A stretch of DNA of 47,328 nucleotides. Source: Phycisphaerales bacterium (lineage in GTDB: Bacteria > Planctomycetota > Phycisphaerae > Phycisphaerales > UBA1924). A model generated the notes under the pieces. The model was not told the origin of the DNA, searched no databases, and worked only from the letters and a program-made list of their open reading frames with translations. The translations under genes and the position numbers were made by a program. The DNA is taken from positions 1 through 47,328 of the forward strand of contig JADLFE010000021.1 in the NCBI GenBank assembly GCA_020845755.1, read 5' to 3'. Positions within the stretch are counted from its first letter, which is position 1. The number at the start of each line of letters is the position of its first letter. Positions 1 to 9,820 of the stretch are shown piece after piece.

Positions 1-70
1 GCAGGGCCGGACTTGAACCGGCGACACCCGCATTTTCAATGCGGTGCTCTACCAACTGAGCTACCTACCC
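1..70 (-). tRNA. tRNA-Phe (GAA), 3' end cut by window edge
   Basis: On the minus strand the sequence folds as a tRNA. The acceptor arm starts GGGTAGG at 70, the D arm is GCTC/GAGC, the anticodon stem CCGCA/TGCGG encloses the loop TTGAAAA with anticodon GAA, and the T arm GCCGG/CCGGC has loop TTCAAGT. The acceptor 3' strand reads CCTGC up to position 1. Its last two bases (expected CC), the discriminator base and any CCA lie outside the window. Anticodon GAA decodes phenylalanine. Confidence 0.95.
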
Positions 71-331
71 GACTTGTCAGACCCAAACAGTAGCCGTGGA
101 TCGACCCGCGTCAAGCCTCACTTTCGCGTGGAGGTCGAGCGATACGCCGGGCATGGCGGGCGGCGCTCTCCCACGCCGCACACACGTGACTCCCCGCACA
201 GCCCGCACGCCCGGCGCTCCCTTCCGTACCGCCAGCCTGTGCATCTCGCGTGCGCTCCGCGTCGGCACATCGTCGACGCCACCGCATGATGCGCGCAACG
301 CCGTCCGCGGTCGTCTTGTACCATCCCAGCA

Positions 332-1150
332 ATGCCCGACCCGGCCAACAGACCGTCATCCCCACCGCTCCTCGAAGTCGAATCGCTTTGCGTCGCGTTC
401 GGGGCGGGGCGGGCGGCACGCACGGTGGTCGACTCGATCTCCTTCCGTGTCGCACGCGGCGAGGCGCTCGCGCTGGTCGGGGAATCTGGATCGGGCAAAA
501 CGACCGTGGGGCGTGCCGTATTGCGCCTCATTCCCACGCGATCGGGGCGTGTCATATTCAACGGGCGGGATGTTCTCACGGCATCGGCGGGCCCGCTGCG
601 TGAACTGCGACGCCACATGCAGATCATCTTTCAAGACCCCGGCGGCTCGCTCAACCCTCGCATGCGTGTCCGCGACATCCTCGCCGAACCACTCATAGTC
701 CACCGAGCCCACACGGGCCCGGACGACATCGCTTCGCAGTGCCGCTCCATGCTCGACCGCTGCGGCCTGCCGCACGCCGCGATCGATCGCTTCCCGCACG
801 AATTCTCGGGCGGTCAGAAACAACGCATCGCCATCGCCCGCGCCCTGATGCTCCATCCGTCACTCATCGTCTGCGACGAACCCACCAGCGCGCTCGACGT
901 GTCCGTGCAGGCCCAGATCATCAACCTCATGTCCGATCTTCGAGCGTCGCTCGGGCTTTCGTACCTCTTCATCAGCCATGATTTCGCGGTTGTTCGCGCC
1001 CTGTGCGATCGTGTCGCCGTCATGCGTGACGGCACGATCATCGAATCCGGCGTGTGCGAGCGCGTGATCGAACGCCCCGAGCACGAGTACACCCGCGCAC
1101 TCGTCGATGCGGCGCCGCGCCTGGGCGCGCCAGCCGCGCCGTCGACATGA
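332..1150 (+). CDS. ABC transporter ATP-binding protein, oligopeptide/dipeptide (OppF/DppF) type
   Basis: This 272-residue protein is a complete ABC ATPase. It shows Walker A GESGSGKTT near residue 50, a Q-loop (IIFQDPGGSLNPRM), the signature FSGGQKQRIAIARAL, Walker B LIVCDEPTSALD followed by the D-loop, and the switch histidine in FISHDFAVV. The SLNPR stretch after the Q-loop and the C-terminal EHEYTRALVDAAP are typical of the OppF/DppF branch, which energises peptide or nickel importers at the inner membrane. No permease or binding-protein gene is adjacent: a tRNA lies upstream and an acetyltransferase 39 bp downstream. The partners may lie beyond the left edge or elsewhere. The ATG at 332 has no strong ribosome binding site, so the exact start is less certain than the family. 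The 261 bp between the tRNA and this gene hold nothing I recognise. Confidence 0.93.
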   Translation: MPDPANRPSSPPLLEVESLCVAFGAGRAARTVVDSISFRVARGEALALVGESGSGKTTVGRAVLRLIPTRSGRVIFNGRDVLTASAGPLRELRRHMQIIFQDPGGSLNPRMRVRDILAEPLIVHRAHTGPDDIASQCRSMLDRCGLPHAAIDRFPHEFSGGQKQRIAIARALMLHPSLIVCDEPTSALDVSVQAQIINLMSDLRASLGLSYLFISHDFAVVRALCDRVAVMRDGTIIESGVCERVIERPEHEYTRALVDAAPRLGAPAAPST

Positions 1151-1189
1151 ATCCGAGACTTCCACCATCCGACACCGCGACGTTCACTC

Positions 1190-1699
1190 ATGAAGAACCG
1201 CCACACTCCATCGCTCTCCGTTCGTCCCGCCACACGCCACGACGTGCCGCTGATCATCTCGCTGATCCGCGAACTGGCCGAGTACGAGAAAGCCCCTCAG
1301 GACGCGAGGGCGACGCCGGCCGATCTTGATCGCAACCTCTTCGGCGAGGGGTACGGGCGCGGCCCAACCGCGGAGTGCCTGATCGGTCTCATCGACGGCG
1401 AGCCGCAGGGCTTCGCGCTCTTCTTCTCGAACTTCTCGACGTGGGTCGGTCGCTCGGGGATCTATCTCGAGGACCTCTTCGTGCGTCCCACGGCGCGAGG
1501 TTCGGGCCTCGGGAAAGCCATCCTCCGCGAGATCGCGAAGATCGCCGTCGCGCGCAACTGCGGGCGCATGGAGTGGTCGGTGCTCGACTGGAACACGCCC
1601 GCGATCGGTTTCTACAAGGCGCTCGGCGCCGTCGCGATGGACGAGTGGACCGTGTACCGCATGACCGAAGGCGCGATCCGGAAACTCGCGGACGAGTGA
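1190..1699 (+). CDS. GNAT family N-acetyltransferase, diamine/thialysine acetyltransferase-like
   Basis: The 169-residue protein is a single GNAT domain. The N-terminal SVRPATRHDVPLIISLIREL is the usual first strand and helix. The central YLEDLFVRPTARGSGLGKAI contains the acetyl-CoA pyrophosphate-binding motif (R-G-S-G-L-G). The C-terminal WSVLDWNTPAIGFYKALGA supplies the family's Asn and Tyr positions. The ELAEYEK and YLEDLFV stretches resemble the spermidine/spermine and thialysine N-acetyltransferase branch, so an amine substrate is likely but not shown. It begins 39 bp after the ABC ATPase stop, so co-transcription is plausible. The ATG at 1190 is followed by a short leader (MKNRHTP) before the fold. 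Confidence 0.88.
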   Translation: MKNRHTPSLSVRPATRHDVPLIISLIRELAEYEKAPQDARATPADLDRNLFGEGYGRGPTAECLIGLIDGEPQGFALFFSNFSTWVGRSGIYLEDLFVRPTARGSGLGKAILREIAKIAVARNCGRMEWSVLDWNTPAIGFYKALGAVAMDEWTVYRMTEGAIRKLADE

Positions 1700-1741
1700 A
1701 TCGCGATACCAGCGCCTGCCGTCCCTTCCGGATCCGACTCC

Positions 1742-2083
1742 TTACGAGCCTCGCTTGAACAGCGTCAGCACGAAGCGTGCCGGCTCGATCGCCAGAAGTC
1801 TGTGCGGTGCGTTCGGGGGCATCACCAGCCAGTCATGCGCCCGCATGTCGCGCTCCTCGCCGTCCACGCCGAATTTCAGACGCCCGTCGAGCACGTGCAC
1901 CGTCGCCATGAACGGCGCGCGATGCTCGCTCATCTCCTGCCCGACATCCATGGCAAAGACGATCACACGCCCGTCCGGTGTATTCAGCAACGCCCGGCTC
2001 ACCGTCGCGCCAGTGACGATCGGGCAAATATCGAGCATCCCAACAAACTCCGGCGTTGTTCCGTCATGCAGCGGCGCGGCCAT
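1742..2083 (-). CDS. Small cupin-domain protein
   Basis: A 113-residue single-domain cupin. The first motif region reads EHRAPFMATVHVLDGRLKFGVDG and the second DWLVMPPNAPHRLLAIEPARF. The PxxxPH in the second motif is typical of small RmlC-like cupins that bind a metal or small ligand. The first motif has few of the classical histidines, so metal binding is uncertain. Two ATG codons lie back to back (2086 and 2083). I chose the second because the AGGAGG ribosome binding site is only 1 nt from the first but 4 nt from the second. It follows asnB on the same strand after 68 bp and may be the last gene of that operon. Substrate unknown. Confidence 0.8.
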   Translation of the reverse strand: MAAPLHDGTTPEFVGMLDICPIVTGATVSRALLNTPDGRVIVFAMDVGQEMSEHRAPFMATVHVLDGRLKFGVDGEERDMRAHDWLVMPPNAPHRLLAIEPARFVLTLFKRGS

Positions 2084-2151
2084 CATGCCTCCTTCAACTC
2101 CGATCTCAGAGCGTACCCGGCACGCGATTCACCTCGCCCGTTGCCGAGCAA

Positions 2152-4092
2152 TCACTCCCACCACACCCGCGCCCACATCGCAAGGTTGATCGACGGCCAG
2201 GCGATCTGCCACACCTTTGACGCGTCCGACCTGATCATCTCGCGCAGCATCGGCGAAAACACGCCGCGAGCCCACTCCGATCGCTCGATCTCTGAGCCGC
2301 GATCGACCACCCACGACTGGAAAGGCAAGGGGAAACTCGCCTTCGGCCTCTCCACGATCGCACGCGGCAGGTCGCCCGCAAACGCCTCGCGCAGCGCGAT
2401 CTTGCTGCGGATCACGGTTCCGTCGCCCTCGGATGCGAACTTCATGCTCATCGGGAGTATGCCCGCGAGGCTCGCCACCTCAACATCGGCGATGGGCGTG
2501 CGACCCTCGATCCCCTCGAGCATCGAGGCGCTGTCGAGGCGCAGCAGCAGCCCCGTGAGGTTGATCCGGCGGATGAACCTCAGGTGCGCCTCGCATGGGT
2601 CTTCGACAGAGCCCGCGGCCCGCTCGAATTCCGCGTCGTACGTCGCGCGCAGCGTCTCGTCGTCCTCGCTCAGACGCCGGAACTCCTTGGTCAGCGCTTC
2701 GCGTTTCAGGTCCGGCGAGATCCACGCGTTGCTGACTAGTTGATGCGTGCCGCCGTCGCGACGCCACTGCGACTCGGTCTTCCCTCGCACCTGCTCGAGA
2801 ATCCCCTGCATCGGCGCGACGTAGCCCGCGAACAGTTCGTCGGCGCCCTCGCCCGAGAGCGCCACGACGCGCCCGTCGGCGCGGATCCTCGCCGCCACAG
2901 CGTTGATCGCGATCTCGTTTGGGGTGCTCAGCGCCACGCCCGTGCGCCGGATCATCGACTCCCACTGGCTGGCGAACATCGCGCGATCGACCACGACCTC
3001 CGTGTGCCGGCTGTTGATCGCCTCGGCCATCTGCCTCGCAAACGAGAAATCGTCACTGCCCGCTTGTCCGCCCGCGCCGATCGCGCCGATCGCGCCGGCG
3101 CAATATGTCGAGATGTGCCCCTCGTGATCGGCGATGATGTCTCCAACGCCGGCATCGTTCTCCGCGACCCCGTTGTGCCTCTGGCTCGCGATCTCCGCCG
3201 CAACCTTCGCGATGATCGAACTGTCGATCCCGCCCGAGAGCAGCCCGCACACAGGAACATCCGACCGCAGGTGCCGCCGCACCGAATCTCGCACGCACGC
3301 GCGGACGGCCTCACGCACCCGATCCAGCGTCCATTCATTTCGTTCATTCGCGCGACTGTGTTTCTCGCTGCAATCCGTCGACTCCCACGCATCGATCGAC
3401 TTCACCGCGGCGTGATCGCCGGAAAGATCGACCTCCAGCGTCTGGCCCGGGAGGAGCGTGCGCACGCCTGCGAACAACGTGCGCGGCCCGAGTGTGACGC
3501 GGATCGTGGTCAGATACGCGCTCGCCGTGATGGGATCGGGACGCGCCCGCACCGCCGGGTGCCCCAGAATCGCCGGGATCTCGCTGGCGAACACGAGTTC
3601 GTCTCGAGCGTCCGCCCCGCCGCCCACTCGAACCACCGCGTAATACAGCGGCTTGATTCCCATGGGATCACGCGCCAGCACCAGCCGCTGCGCGTCGGCA
3701 TCGACATACGCCAGCGCGAACATACCACGGAATTTCGCGATCGCGCCGGTGCCCCACTTCGACAGCGCGTGCAGCACCGTCTCGGTATCCGACGCAGACC
3801 GGAACACGACGCCCTCCGCGACCAACTCACGGCGCAGTTCAAGGTCGTTGTACAACTCGCCGTTGTAACTGATCGCCCGCCGCCCGCCGGATTCGACCAT
3901 CGGCTGGTGGGCCGCCTCGGAGAGGTCGACAACCGCGAGGCGGCGGTGGGCGAGGGCGAAGTTCTCGTGGCGCCACATTCCCGCGCCGTCCGGCCCGCGG
4001 TGCGCAAGTCGATCGCGCATCCGCCGCAGCGTCGCGTCATCGACCGACACAGGATAAGGCCGCGTCGTCGCGACGCCGACAATCCCGCACAT
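2152..4092 (-). CDS. asnB: Asparagine synthetase (glutamine-hydrolysing)
   Basis: The 646-residue protein makes asparagine from aspartate, ATP and glutamine. It begins MCGIVGVATT, exposing the nucleophilic cysteine at position 2 (Cys1 after Met removal) of a class II glutamine amidotransferase. Within that domain are RLAHRGPDGAG and SYNGELYN. The synthetase domain has the PP-loop LLSGGIDSS near residue 287 and LSGEGADELFAGY near 410. Both active sites look intact. The reading frame stays open upstream to 4266, but the start must be the ATG at 4092 because Cys must follow Met. Length is at the long end for AsnB (usually 550-640), as in many planctomycete and actinobacterial forms. It lies 70 bp after the phosphoesterase-domain gene and 68 bp before the cupin gene on the same strand. 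Confidence 0.96.
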   Translation of the reverse strand: MCGIVGVATTRPYPVSVDDATLRRMRDRLAHRGPDGAGMWRHENFALAHRRLAVVDLSEAAHQPMVESGGRRAISYNGELYNDLELRRELVAEGVVFRSASDTETVLHALSKWGTGAIAKFRGMFALAYVDADAQRLVLARDPMGIKPLYYAVVRVGGGADARDELVFASEIPAILGHPAVRARPDPITASAYLTTIRVTLGPRTLFAGVRTLLPGQTLEVDLSGDHAAVKSIDAWESTDCSEKHSRANERNEWTLDRVREAVRACVRDSVRRHLRSDVPVCGLLSGGIDSSIIAKVAAEIASQRHNGVAENDAGVGDIIADHEGHISTYCAGAIGAIGAGGQAGSDDFSFARQMAEAINSRHTEVVVDRAMFASQWESMIRRTGVALSTPNEIAINAVAARIRADGRVVALSGEGADELFAGYVAPMQGILEQVRGKTESQWRRDGGTHQLVSNAWISPDLKREALTKEFRRLSEDDETLRATYDAEFERAAGSVEDPCEAHLRFIRRINLTGLLLRLDSASMLEGIEGRTPIADVEVASLAGILPMSMKFASEGDGTVIRSKIALREAFAGDLPRAIVERPKASFPLPFQSWVVDRGSEIERSEWARGVFSPMLREMIRSDASKVWQIAWPSINLAMWARVWWE

Positions 4093-4162
4093 GACGCCAG
4101 AGTATCGACTGCGCCGCGTTCGGCTCAACACAACGGAGCGCGATCCGCGCATCGCTCCATCA

Positions 4163-4543
4163 TCACATCGCCCGTCGCTCGAAGACCCATGAATCACCCT
4201 GTGCCCGAGTTCCAGTCCATTGCATGCTTGCTCCGGCGAACTCGCCCTCGACCACCACGCGTTCATGGTTCACCTCGGTCAGACGCACCTGGCCGCGAGC
4301 AACCCGAGTCACGCGCCCGCGCCCGCCGCTGATCTCGCCTTCGTAGTCCAGATACGCCACCCGGTGGTCCGCCAGTCGAACGCCGGCGAATCGATGGGCC
4401 TCGTCCGGCCTCTCCACAACCCGAAACGTCATCAGCCGCCCGCACTCCAGCAGGATCATCCAGTCAAAGTGCCATCCGCCGTCGGGCGTATCGTGGCGCA
4501 AGATCACGCTGGGAACGGACTTGGGGGGCGTGGACGGGATCAT
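4163..4543 (-). CDS. Stand-alone DNA ligase D 3'-phosphoesterase-like domain protein
   Basis: A 126-residue protein resembling the N-terminal phosphoesterase (LigD_N) module of bacterial NHEJ ligase D, without polymerase or ligase domains. Visible hallmarks are RHDTPDGGWHFDWMIL near residue 15, matching the metal-binding H-D...H-x-D motif; HRVAYLDYEGEISGGRGR near 70, with the family's conserved His and GGRG; and a C-terminal W-x-F-x-R strand. In LigD this domain trims 3' phosphates and ribonucleotides at DNA ends using Mn. Activity here is inferred. The ATG at 4543 has a clear GGAGGAG ribosome binding site; the frame is open further upstream but would overlap the divergent lipoprotein gene. 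The asnB gene follows after 70 bp. No Ku or ligase gene is in the window. Confidence 0.72.
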   Translation of the reverse strand: MIPSTPPKSVPSVILRHDTPDGGWHFDWMILLECGRLMTFRVVERPDEAHRFAGVRLADHRVAYLDYEGEISGGRGRVTRVARGQVRLTEVNHERVVVEGEFAGASMQWTGTRAQGDSWVFERRAM

Positions 4544-4646
4544 GGACTCCTCCGGGCCAAGGCGGCAACTGGCCGATACCATTGAAGCCCTCGCGGATGC
4601 CCGGGGCATGGTCGCCCCGCCGCCGCCCAACGACCGGAGTTGCTTC

Positions 4647-5315
4647 ATGGACGCGCCCCGCCGACTCGCCCTCACCCTGCTCGTCGCCTGCCTTTCGACG
4701 CTCTCGGGCTGCAACCAGCAGCGCCCCATCCACGTCATCCGTGCCGCCGCCGAGGCGGCCTACGACAAGGGCGACTACGAACTCGCCCGGCTCGAATACG
4801 AGCAACTCGTCGAACGCTACCCGGGCGACCCAACGGCCCGCTACGGCCTGGGCATGTCCTGCCTCAAGGTGAACGACCCCATGAAGGCCCGCGAGCAGCT
4901 CGCGATCGCCTATGAAGTCGACCCCACCCGCGACGAGGTTATCGACGCGTACTGCGTTGCGCTCTACGAGGCCAAGGAGCAGGACACCCTGATGACCTTC
5001 CTCCGCCGCCTGTCGCTCGAGCGCGGCCAGATCAACGACTTCCTCCGCCTGGGCATCTACGCCGCCAAGATCGGCAACGCCGACGAGGCCTTGTCGGCGT
5101 TCAAGACCGCCAAGCGTCTTGACGCCGGCAAGTCCACCAAGCCTCTTATTGCACTGGCCGACTTCTATGGGAGCGTAAACGACAAGCCGAATCAGGTCAC
5201 GTCGCTCCGCCAGGCGCTCTCGATCGACTTGCGCGACCCCGAAGTGAACAAGCGCATCCGCGATCTGGGCGAGATCCCCGGTCCGAGTTTCGCCATGCCG
5301 GTCGATCTCGAGTAG
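4647..5315 (+). CDS. TPR-containing lipoprotein
   Basis: The 222-residue product begins MDAPRRLALTLLVACLSTLSGC. This is a positive n-region, a hydrophobic core and an LSGC lipobox, so it is probably lipid-anchored outside the cytoplasm. The rest is helical with TPR-like units: AAYDKGDYELARLEYEQLVERYPGD is a classic pair of TPR helices, followed by ARYGLGMSCLKVNDPMKAREQL and GKIGNADEALSAFKTAKRL-type repeats. TPR lipoproteins usually scaffold envelope protein complexes; the partner is unknown. The start at 4647 is preferred over upstream in-frame starts because it gives a good signal peptide and has GGAG upstream. It is divergent from the phosphoesterase gene, with a 103-bp shared promoter region, and is followed by a strong terminator. 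Confidence 0.85.
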   Translation: MDAPRRLALTLLVACLSTLSGCNQQRPIHVIRAAAEAAYDKGDYELARLEYEQLVERYPGDPTARYGLGMSCLKVNDPMKAREQLAIAYEVDPTRDEVIDAYCVALYEAKEQDTLMTFLRRLSLERGQINDFLRLGIYAAKIGNADEALSAFKTAKRLDAGKSTKPLIALADFYGSVNDKPNQVTSLRQALSIDLRDPEVNKRIRDLGEIPGPSFAMPVDLE

Positions 5316-5360
5316 TACTCCATTCGTCCGACAATCCGCCGATTGCTCACCTAACCCCCC

Positions 5361-5386
5361 CCCCGGCCTCCACCGGGGTTTGTTTT
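5361..5386 (+). terminator. Rho-independent terminator after the TPR lipoprotein gene
   Basis: CCCCGG (5361-5366) pairs with CCGGGG (5373-5378) around a 6-nt loop and is followed by TTTGTTTT. A run of about ten C precedes and partly forms the stem, so the pairing can slide. It lies 46 bp after the lipoprotein stop and insulates it from the ArsR-methyltransferase gene. Confidence 0.85.
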
Positions 5387-5439
5387 CATTCAACGCGACT
5401 TTCACCCGCTTGACCGGGCGGTCTTTGCTTCTACGCTTT

Positions 5440-5455
5440 ATCCGGATCAACGGAT
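5440..5455. promoter_or_regulatory. Candidate operator: inverted repeat over the start of the ArsR-methyltransferase gene
   Basis: ATCCG (5440-5444) and CGGAT (5451-5455) form an inverted repeat with a 6-bp spacer; the left part also contains the 8-bp palindrome ATCCGGAT. The right arm overlaps the ATG at 5454. ArsR-family dimers bind short inverted repeats in their own promoters, so autoregulation is a reasonable guess. I saw no clear second copy before ahcY or metF. Confidence 0.35.
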
Positions 5456-6413
5456 GAAGCGAGCAGCCTCCCCCACCCTGACCGACCACCTGGCCGCCCT
5501 GGCGGAGCCGACGCGTCTGCGCGTCCTCCGGATTCTCGACGGGCACGAGTTGTCGGTCGGAGAACTCGCCCAGGTGGTGCAACTCCCTCAATCGACCGTG
5601 AGCCGCCACCTCAAGGTCCTTTCCGATTCGGGCTGGCTTGTCCGGCGATCCGAGGGCACGGCCACGCTCTACCGCGTCATCTTCGACGAACTCGACAACT
5701 CCGCACGCTCGCTCTGGATCGCGGTGCGAGATGAGTTCGAGCGTCGTCCGGACGTGAATGAGGGGCGCGAGGACAAGCGGCGGTTGAAGGCCGTGCTCGC
5801 CGCGCGTCGGACCGACAGCCAGACATTTTTCGGGCGTGTCGCGGGCGAGTGGGACTCGCTCCGCGCGAGCCTATTCGGCGATCGATTCACGGGCGAGGCC
5901 CTCCTCTCGCTCCTGCCGCGCGAATCCATCGTCGCGGACATCGGCTGCGGCACGGGCAACATTGCCGAGCAGGTCTCTCCCTGGGTCTCGCGCGTCATCG
6001 CGGTCGACTCATCGCAGCCGATGCTCGAAGCGGCCCGTCGTCGCCTCGGCGAGCGGAGTAACATCGACTTTGTTCAAGCGACGGGCGAATCGCTCCCCCT
6101 GAAGTCCAGCAGCGTTGATATCGCGATCGCCGCGCTGGTGCTTCACCACGTCGAGGAGCCGCTGACGCTCCTGCGCGAGATGGCGCGCATCACCAGGCAG
6201 GGTGGTCGAGTGATGCTGATCGACATGCTCGACCACAACCGCGAGGACTTCCGTCGCGTGATGGGTCACAAGCACCTGGGCTTTGCCCGCAAGACGATCG
6301 AGTCGTTCATGCGCGATGCCACACTTACGCCCGTCACATTCCGGGAACTCTCGCGCGAGGTCGAGGCCAAGGGGCCCGGTCTGTTCGTCGCCATCGGTAC
6401 CAAGGAACCCTGA
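5454..6413 (+). CDS. ArsR-family regulator fused to a SAM-dependent methyltransferase
   Basis: The 319-residue fusion has an N-terminal winged helix (residues about 8-90: LAALAEPTRLRVLRILDGHE, then QLPQSTVSRHLKVLSDSG as recognition helix). A C-terminal class I methyltransferase has motif I VADIGCGTGNIAEQ near 161, acidic residue AVDSSQPMLEAARRR in motif II, and a methyltransferase-11 style LVLHHVEEPLTLLREMARIT. The metal-binding ELCVCDL of arsenic sensors is replaced by HELSVGEL, so it is unlikely to sense metals. Immediately downstream (87 bp) is S-adenosylhomocysteinase, and metF follows in the same direction. ArsR-type regulators that sense SAM or SAH and control the methionine cycle are known (SahR in Desulfovibrio). 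A SAM/SAH-responsive regulator of this locus is my inference; the methyltransferase domain may be sensory or catalytic. Confidence 0.88.
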   Translation: MKRAASPTLTDHLAALAEPTRLRVLRILDGHELSVGELAQVVQLPQSTVSRHLKVLSDSGWLVRRSEGTATLYRVIFDELDNSARSLWIAVRDEFERRPDVNEGREDKRRLKAVLAARRTDSQTFFGRVAGEWDSLRASLFGDRFTGEALLSLLPRESIVADIGCGTGNIAEQVSPWVSRVIAVDSSQPMLEAARRRLGERSNIDFVQATGESLPLKSSSVDIAIAALVLHHVEEPLTLLREMARITRQGGRVMLIDMLDHNREDFRRVMGHKHLGFARKTIESFMRDATLTPVTFRELSREVEAKGPGLFVAIGTKEP

Positions 6414-6500
6414 TCGCACCTCTTTTCCGTATCACGCGGTGTTCAATCGCCGATCACCCATAATGTCCGACGCCATCGTCCGAGAAGTAAAGGAATCAGA

Positions 6501-8051
<1,551 letters not shown>

Positions 8052-8070
8052 TCCGGAAGAACGAACCCAT

Positions 8071-8104
8071 GGGAGCGCCGCCTTCGCTGGCGGCGTCCTC
8101 CCTT
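8071..8104 (+). terminator. Rho-independent terminator after ahcY
   Basis: GCGCCGCC (8075-8082) pairs with GGCGGCGT (8089-8096) around TTCGCT, followed by CCTCCCTTTC. The T tract is short, so termination may be partial. It lies 23 bp after the ahcY stop and before the phosphorylase gene. Confidence 0.65.
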
Positions 8105-8129
8105 TCACGCCCTCGGCACGGAGCGCCCT

Positions 8130-9791
8130 ATGAGAACAATCGGTTACCTTTCGATGGAAATCGGCCTGGATGCGTCCATTCCCACGTACGCGGGAGGGCT
8201 TGGCATCCTCGCGGGCGACACTGTCCGCGCCGCAGCCGACCTGGGGCTCACCTTCGTTGCCGCCACGCTCCTGTATCGTGACGGCTATTTCACCCAGCGC
8301 CTCGACGCTCAGGGGCAGCAGAGCGAAGTTCCCACCGCGTGGAACCCCGAACGATCGCTCGAGCCCGTCGACGCCCTCGTCAGCGTTCCGATCTTCGGAC
8401 GGCGCGTCTACATCCGCGCGTGGCGCCGCATCGTGCGCGGCGTCTACGGCTCGGAAGTCTTCGTCTATTTCCTCGACACCAACATCGACCTGAACCATCC
8501 CGACGATCGCAACATCACGGATGCGCTCTACGCCTCCGGCACCGACAAACGCCTGGCGCAGGAGATCGTGCTGGGCATCGGCGCTCGCCGCATGCTCCGC
8601 GCCATCGGGCACCAGATCGATCTCTTCCACCTCAATGAGGGGCACGCGGCCCTGCTGGCGGTCGAACTGCTCAGCGAGCAACTCGCCATCCGCAACACGG
8701 GAATCATCGACGACGCGATGATCCTTGAAGTGCGCAAGCACTGCATCTTCACGACTCATACACCGATCCCCGGCGGGCACGACCAGTTCCCGCTCGATCA
8801 GGTACGCGCCGCCGTCGGCAACCACCCGATCTTCGACCGCCACGATCTGTGCACCCAGGGCGGCATGTTCCACACGACGCGGTTCCTCATCAACCTCGCC
8901 GGCAAGGTCAACGGCGTCGCACGCCGCCACGGCGAAGTCACCCGCAACATGTTTCCCGGCGCATCGATCACGCATATCACCAACGGTGTGCACACCAGCA
9001 CGTGGGTCGCGCCGACCATGGCCGCCCTCTACGACTCCGCCGCCCAGGGCTGGCGCGCTGATGCGGCCGAACTCATGCAGGTACTCGCGGTGCGCGACGA
9101 CGACATGCTGTCCGCTCGCTACGAGGCCAAGGAAGCACTCGCCGGGATGGTGCATCAGCGGGTCGGCGCAGCGCTCGACCCGCGGTTGCTCACGCTCGGA
9201 TTCGCCCGCCGCCAGACCGAGTACAAGCGCCCCGCGCTGCTGCTGACGGACCCGGCCAAACTCGCGTCGATCGCCGCGAGCGCCGGCGGGCTCCAGATCG
9301 TCTACGCCGGCAAGGCCCATCCGGGGGACGGCATCGGGCGCGGCATCATCCGCGAGATCCACGCCGCCGCGGAGCGACTCCGCGATCGCGTCCGCGTCGT
9401 CTTCCTCCCCGATTACGACATGGAGCAGGCGCGGACGATCGTTTCGGGTGTTGATGTCTGGGTCAACACTCCGCGGCCGCCCCTCGAAGCCTCCGGCACC
9501 AGTGGCATGAAAGCCGCAGCCAACGGCGTCCCCTCGCTCTCGACACCGGACGGCTGGTGGCTCGAAGGCTGCGTGCCGGGAGTGACCGGCTGGTTTGTCG
9601 GTGCAGAAGGTCAGAGCGACGAGCAGGACGCCGACGACCTCTTCGCCACACTCGCCACGCGCGTTCTTCCGGCCTACCGCGATCGCGCCGTGTGGGCGTC
9701 GATCTGCAAGCACGCTGTGGCGCTCAACGGCCCTCGCTTCTCCGCCCATCGCATGATCCAGGATTACGCGTCGCGTCTGTACTTTGGCTGA
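8130..9791 (+). CDS. glgP: Alpha-glucan phosphorylase (GT35 family)
   Basis: The 553-residue enzyme would release glucose-1-phosphate from glycogen or maltodextrin using pyridoxal phosphate. It opens with IGYLSMEIGLDASIPTYAGG LGIL, as in the short alpha-glucan phosphorylase branch. Landmarks are FHLNEGHAALLAVELL near residue 168, FTTHTPIPGGHDQFP, ITNGVHTSTWVAP, RRQTEYKRPALLL, and EASGTSGMKAAANGVPSLS near 455-472, where the Lys is the expected PLP anchor (GTSNMK in classical enzymes). It lacks the N-terminal extension of the 800-residue glycogen phosphorylases, as expected for this branch. It is followed by metF after 29 bp. The link between glucan breakdown and the methionine cycle is positional only. 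Confidence 0.93.
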   Translation: MRTIGYLSMEIGLDASIPTYAGGLGILAGDTVRAAADLGLTFVAATLLYRDGYFTQRLDAQGQQSEVPTAWNPERSLEPVDALVSVPIFGRRVYIRAWRRIVRGVYGSEVFVYFLDTNIDLNHPDDRNITDALYASGTDKRLAQEIVLGIGARRMLRAIGHQIDLFHLNEGHAALLAVELLSEQLAIRNTGIIDDAMILEVRKHCIFTTHTPIPGGHDQFPLDQVRAAVGNHPIFDRHDLCTQGGMFHTTRFLINLAGKVNGVARRHGEVTRNMFPGASITHITNGVHTSTWVAPTMAALYDSAAQGWRADAAELMQVLAVRDDDMLSARYEAKEALAGMVHQRVGAALDPRLLTLGFARRQTEYKRPALLLTDPAKLASIAASAGGLQIVYAGKAHPGDGIGRGIIREIHAAAERLRDRVRVVFLPDYDMEQARTIVSGVDVWVNTPRPPLEASGTSGMKAAANGVPSLSTPDGWWLEGCVPGVTGWFVGAEGQSDEQDADDLFATLATRVLPAYRDRAVWASICKHAVALNGPRFSAHRMIQDYASRLYFG

Positions 9792-9820
9792 TCCTCTGAA
9801 CGGAGACCAGGCTTCCGCCC

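Noticed and set aside
2740..4332. 530-codon plus-strand frame over asnB
   Set aside because: Antisense to a gene with intact motifs; Arg/His/Pro-rich shadow composition.
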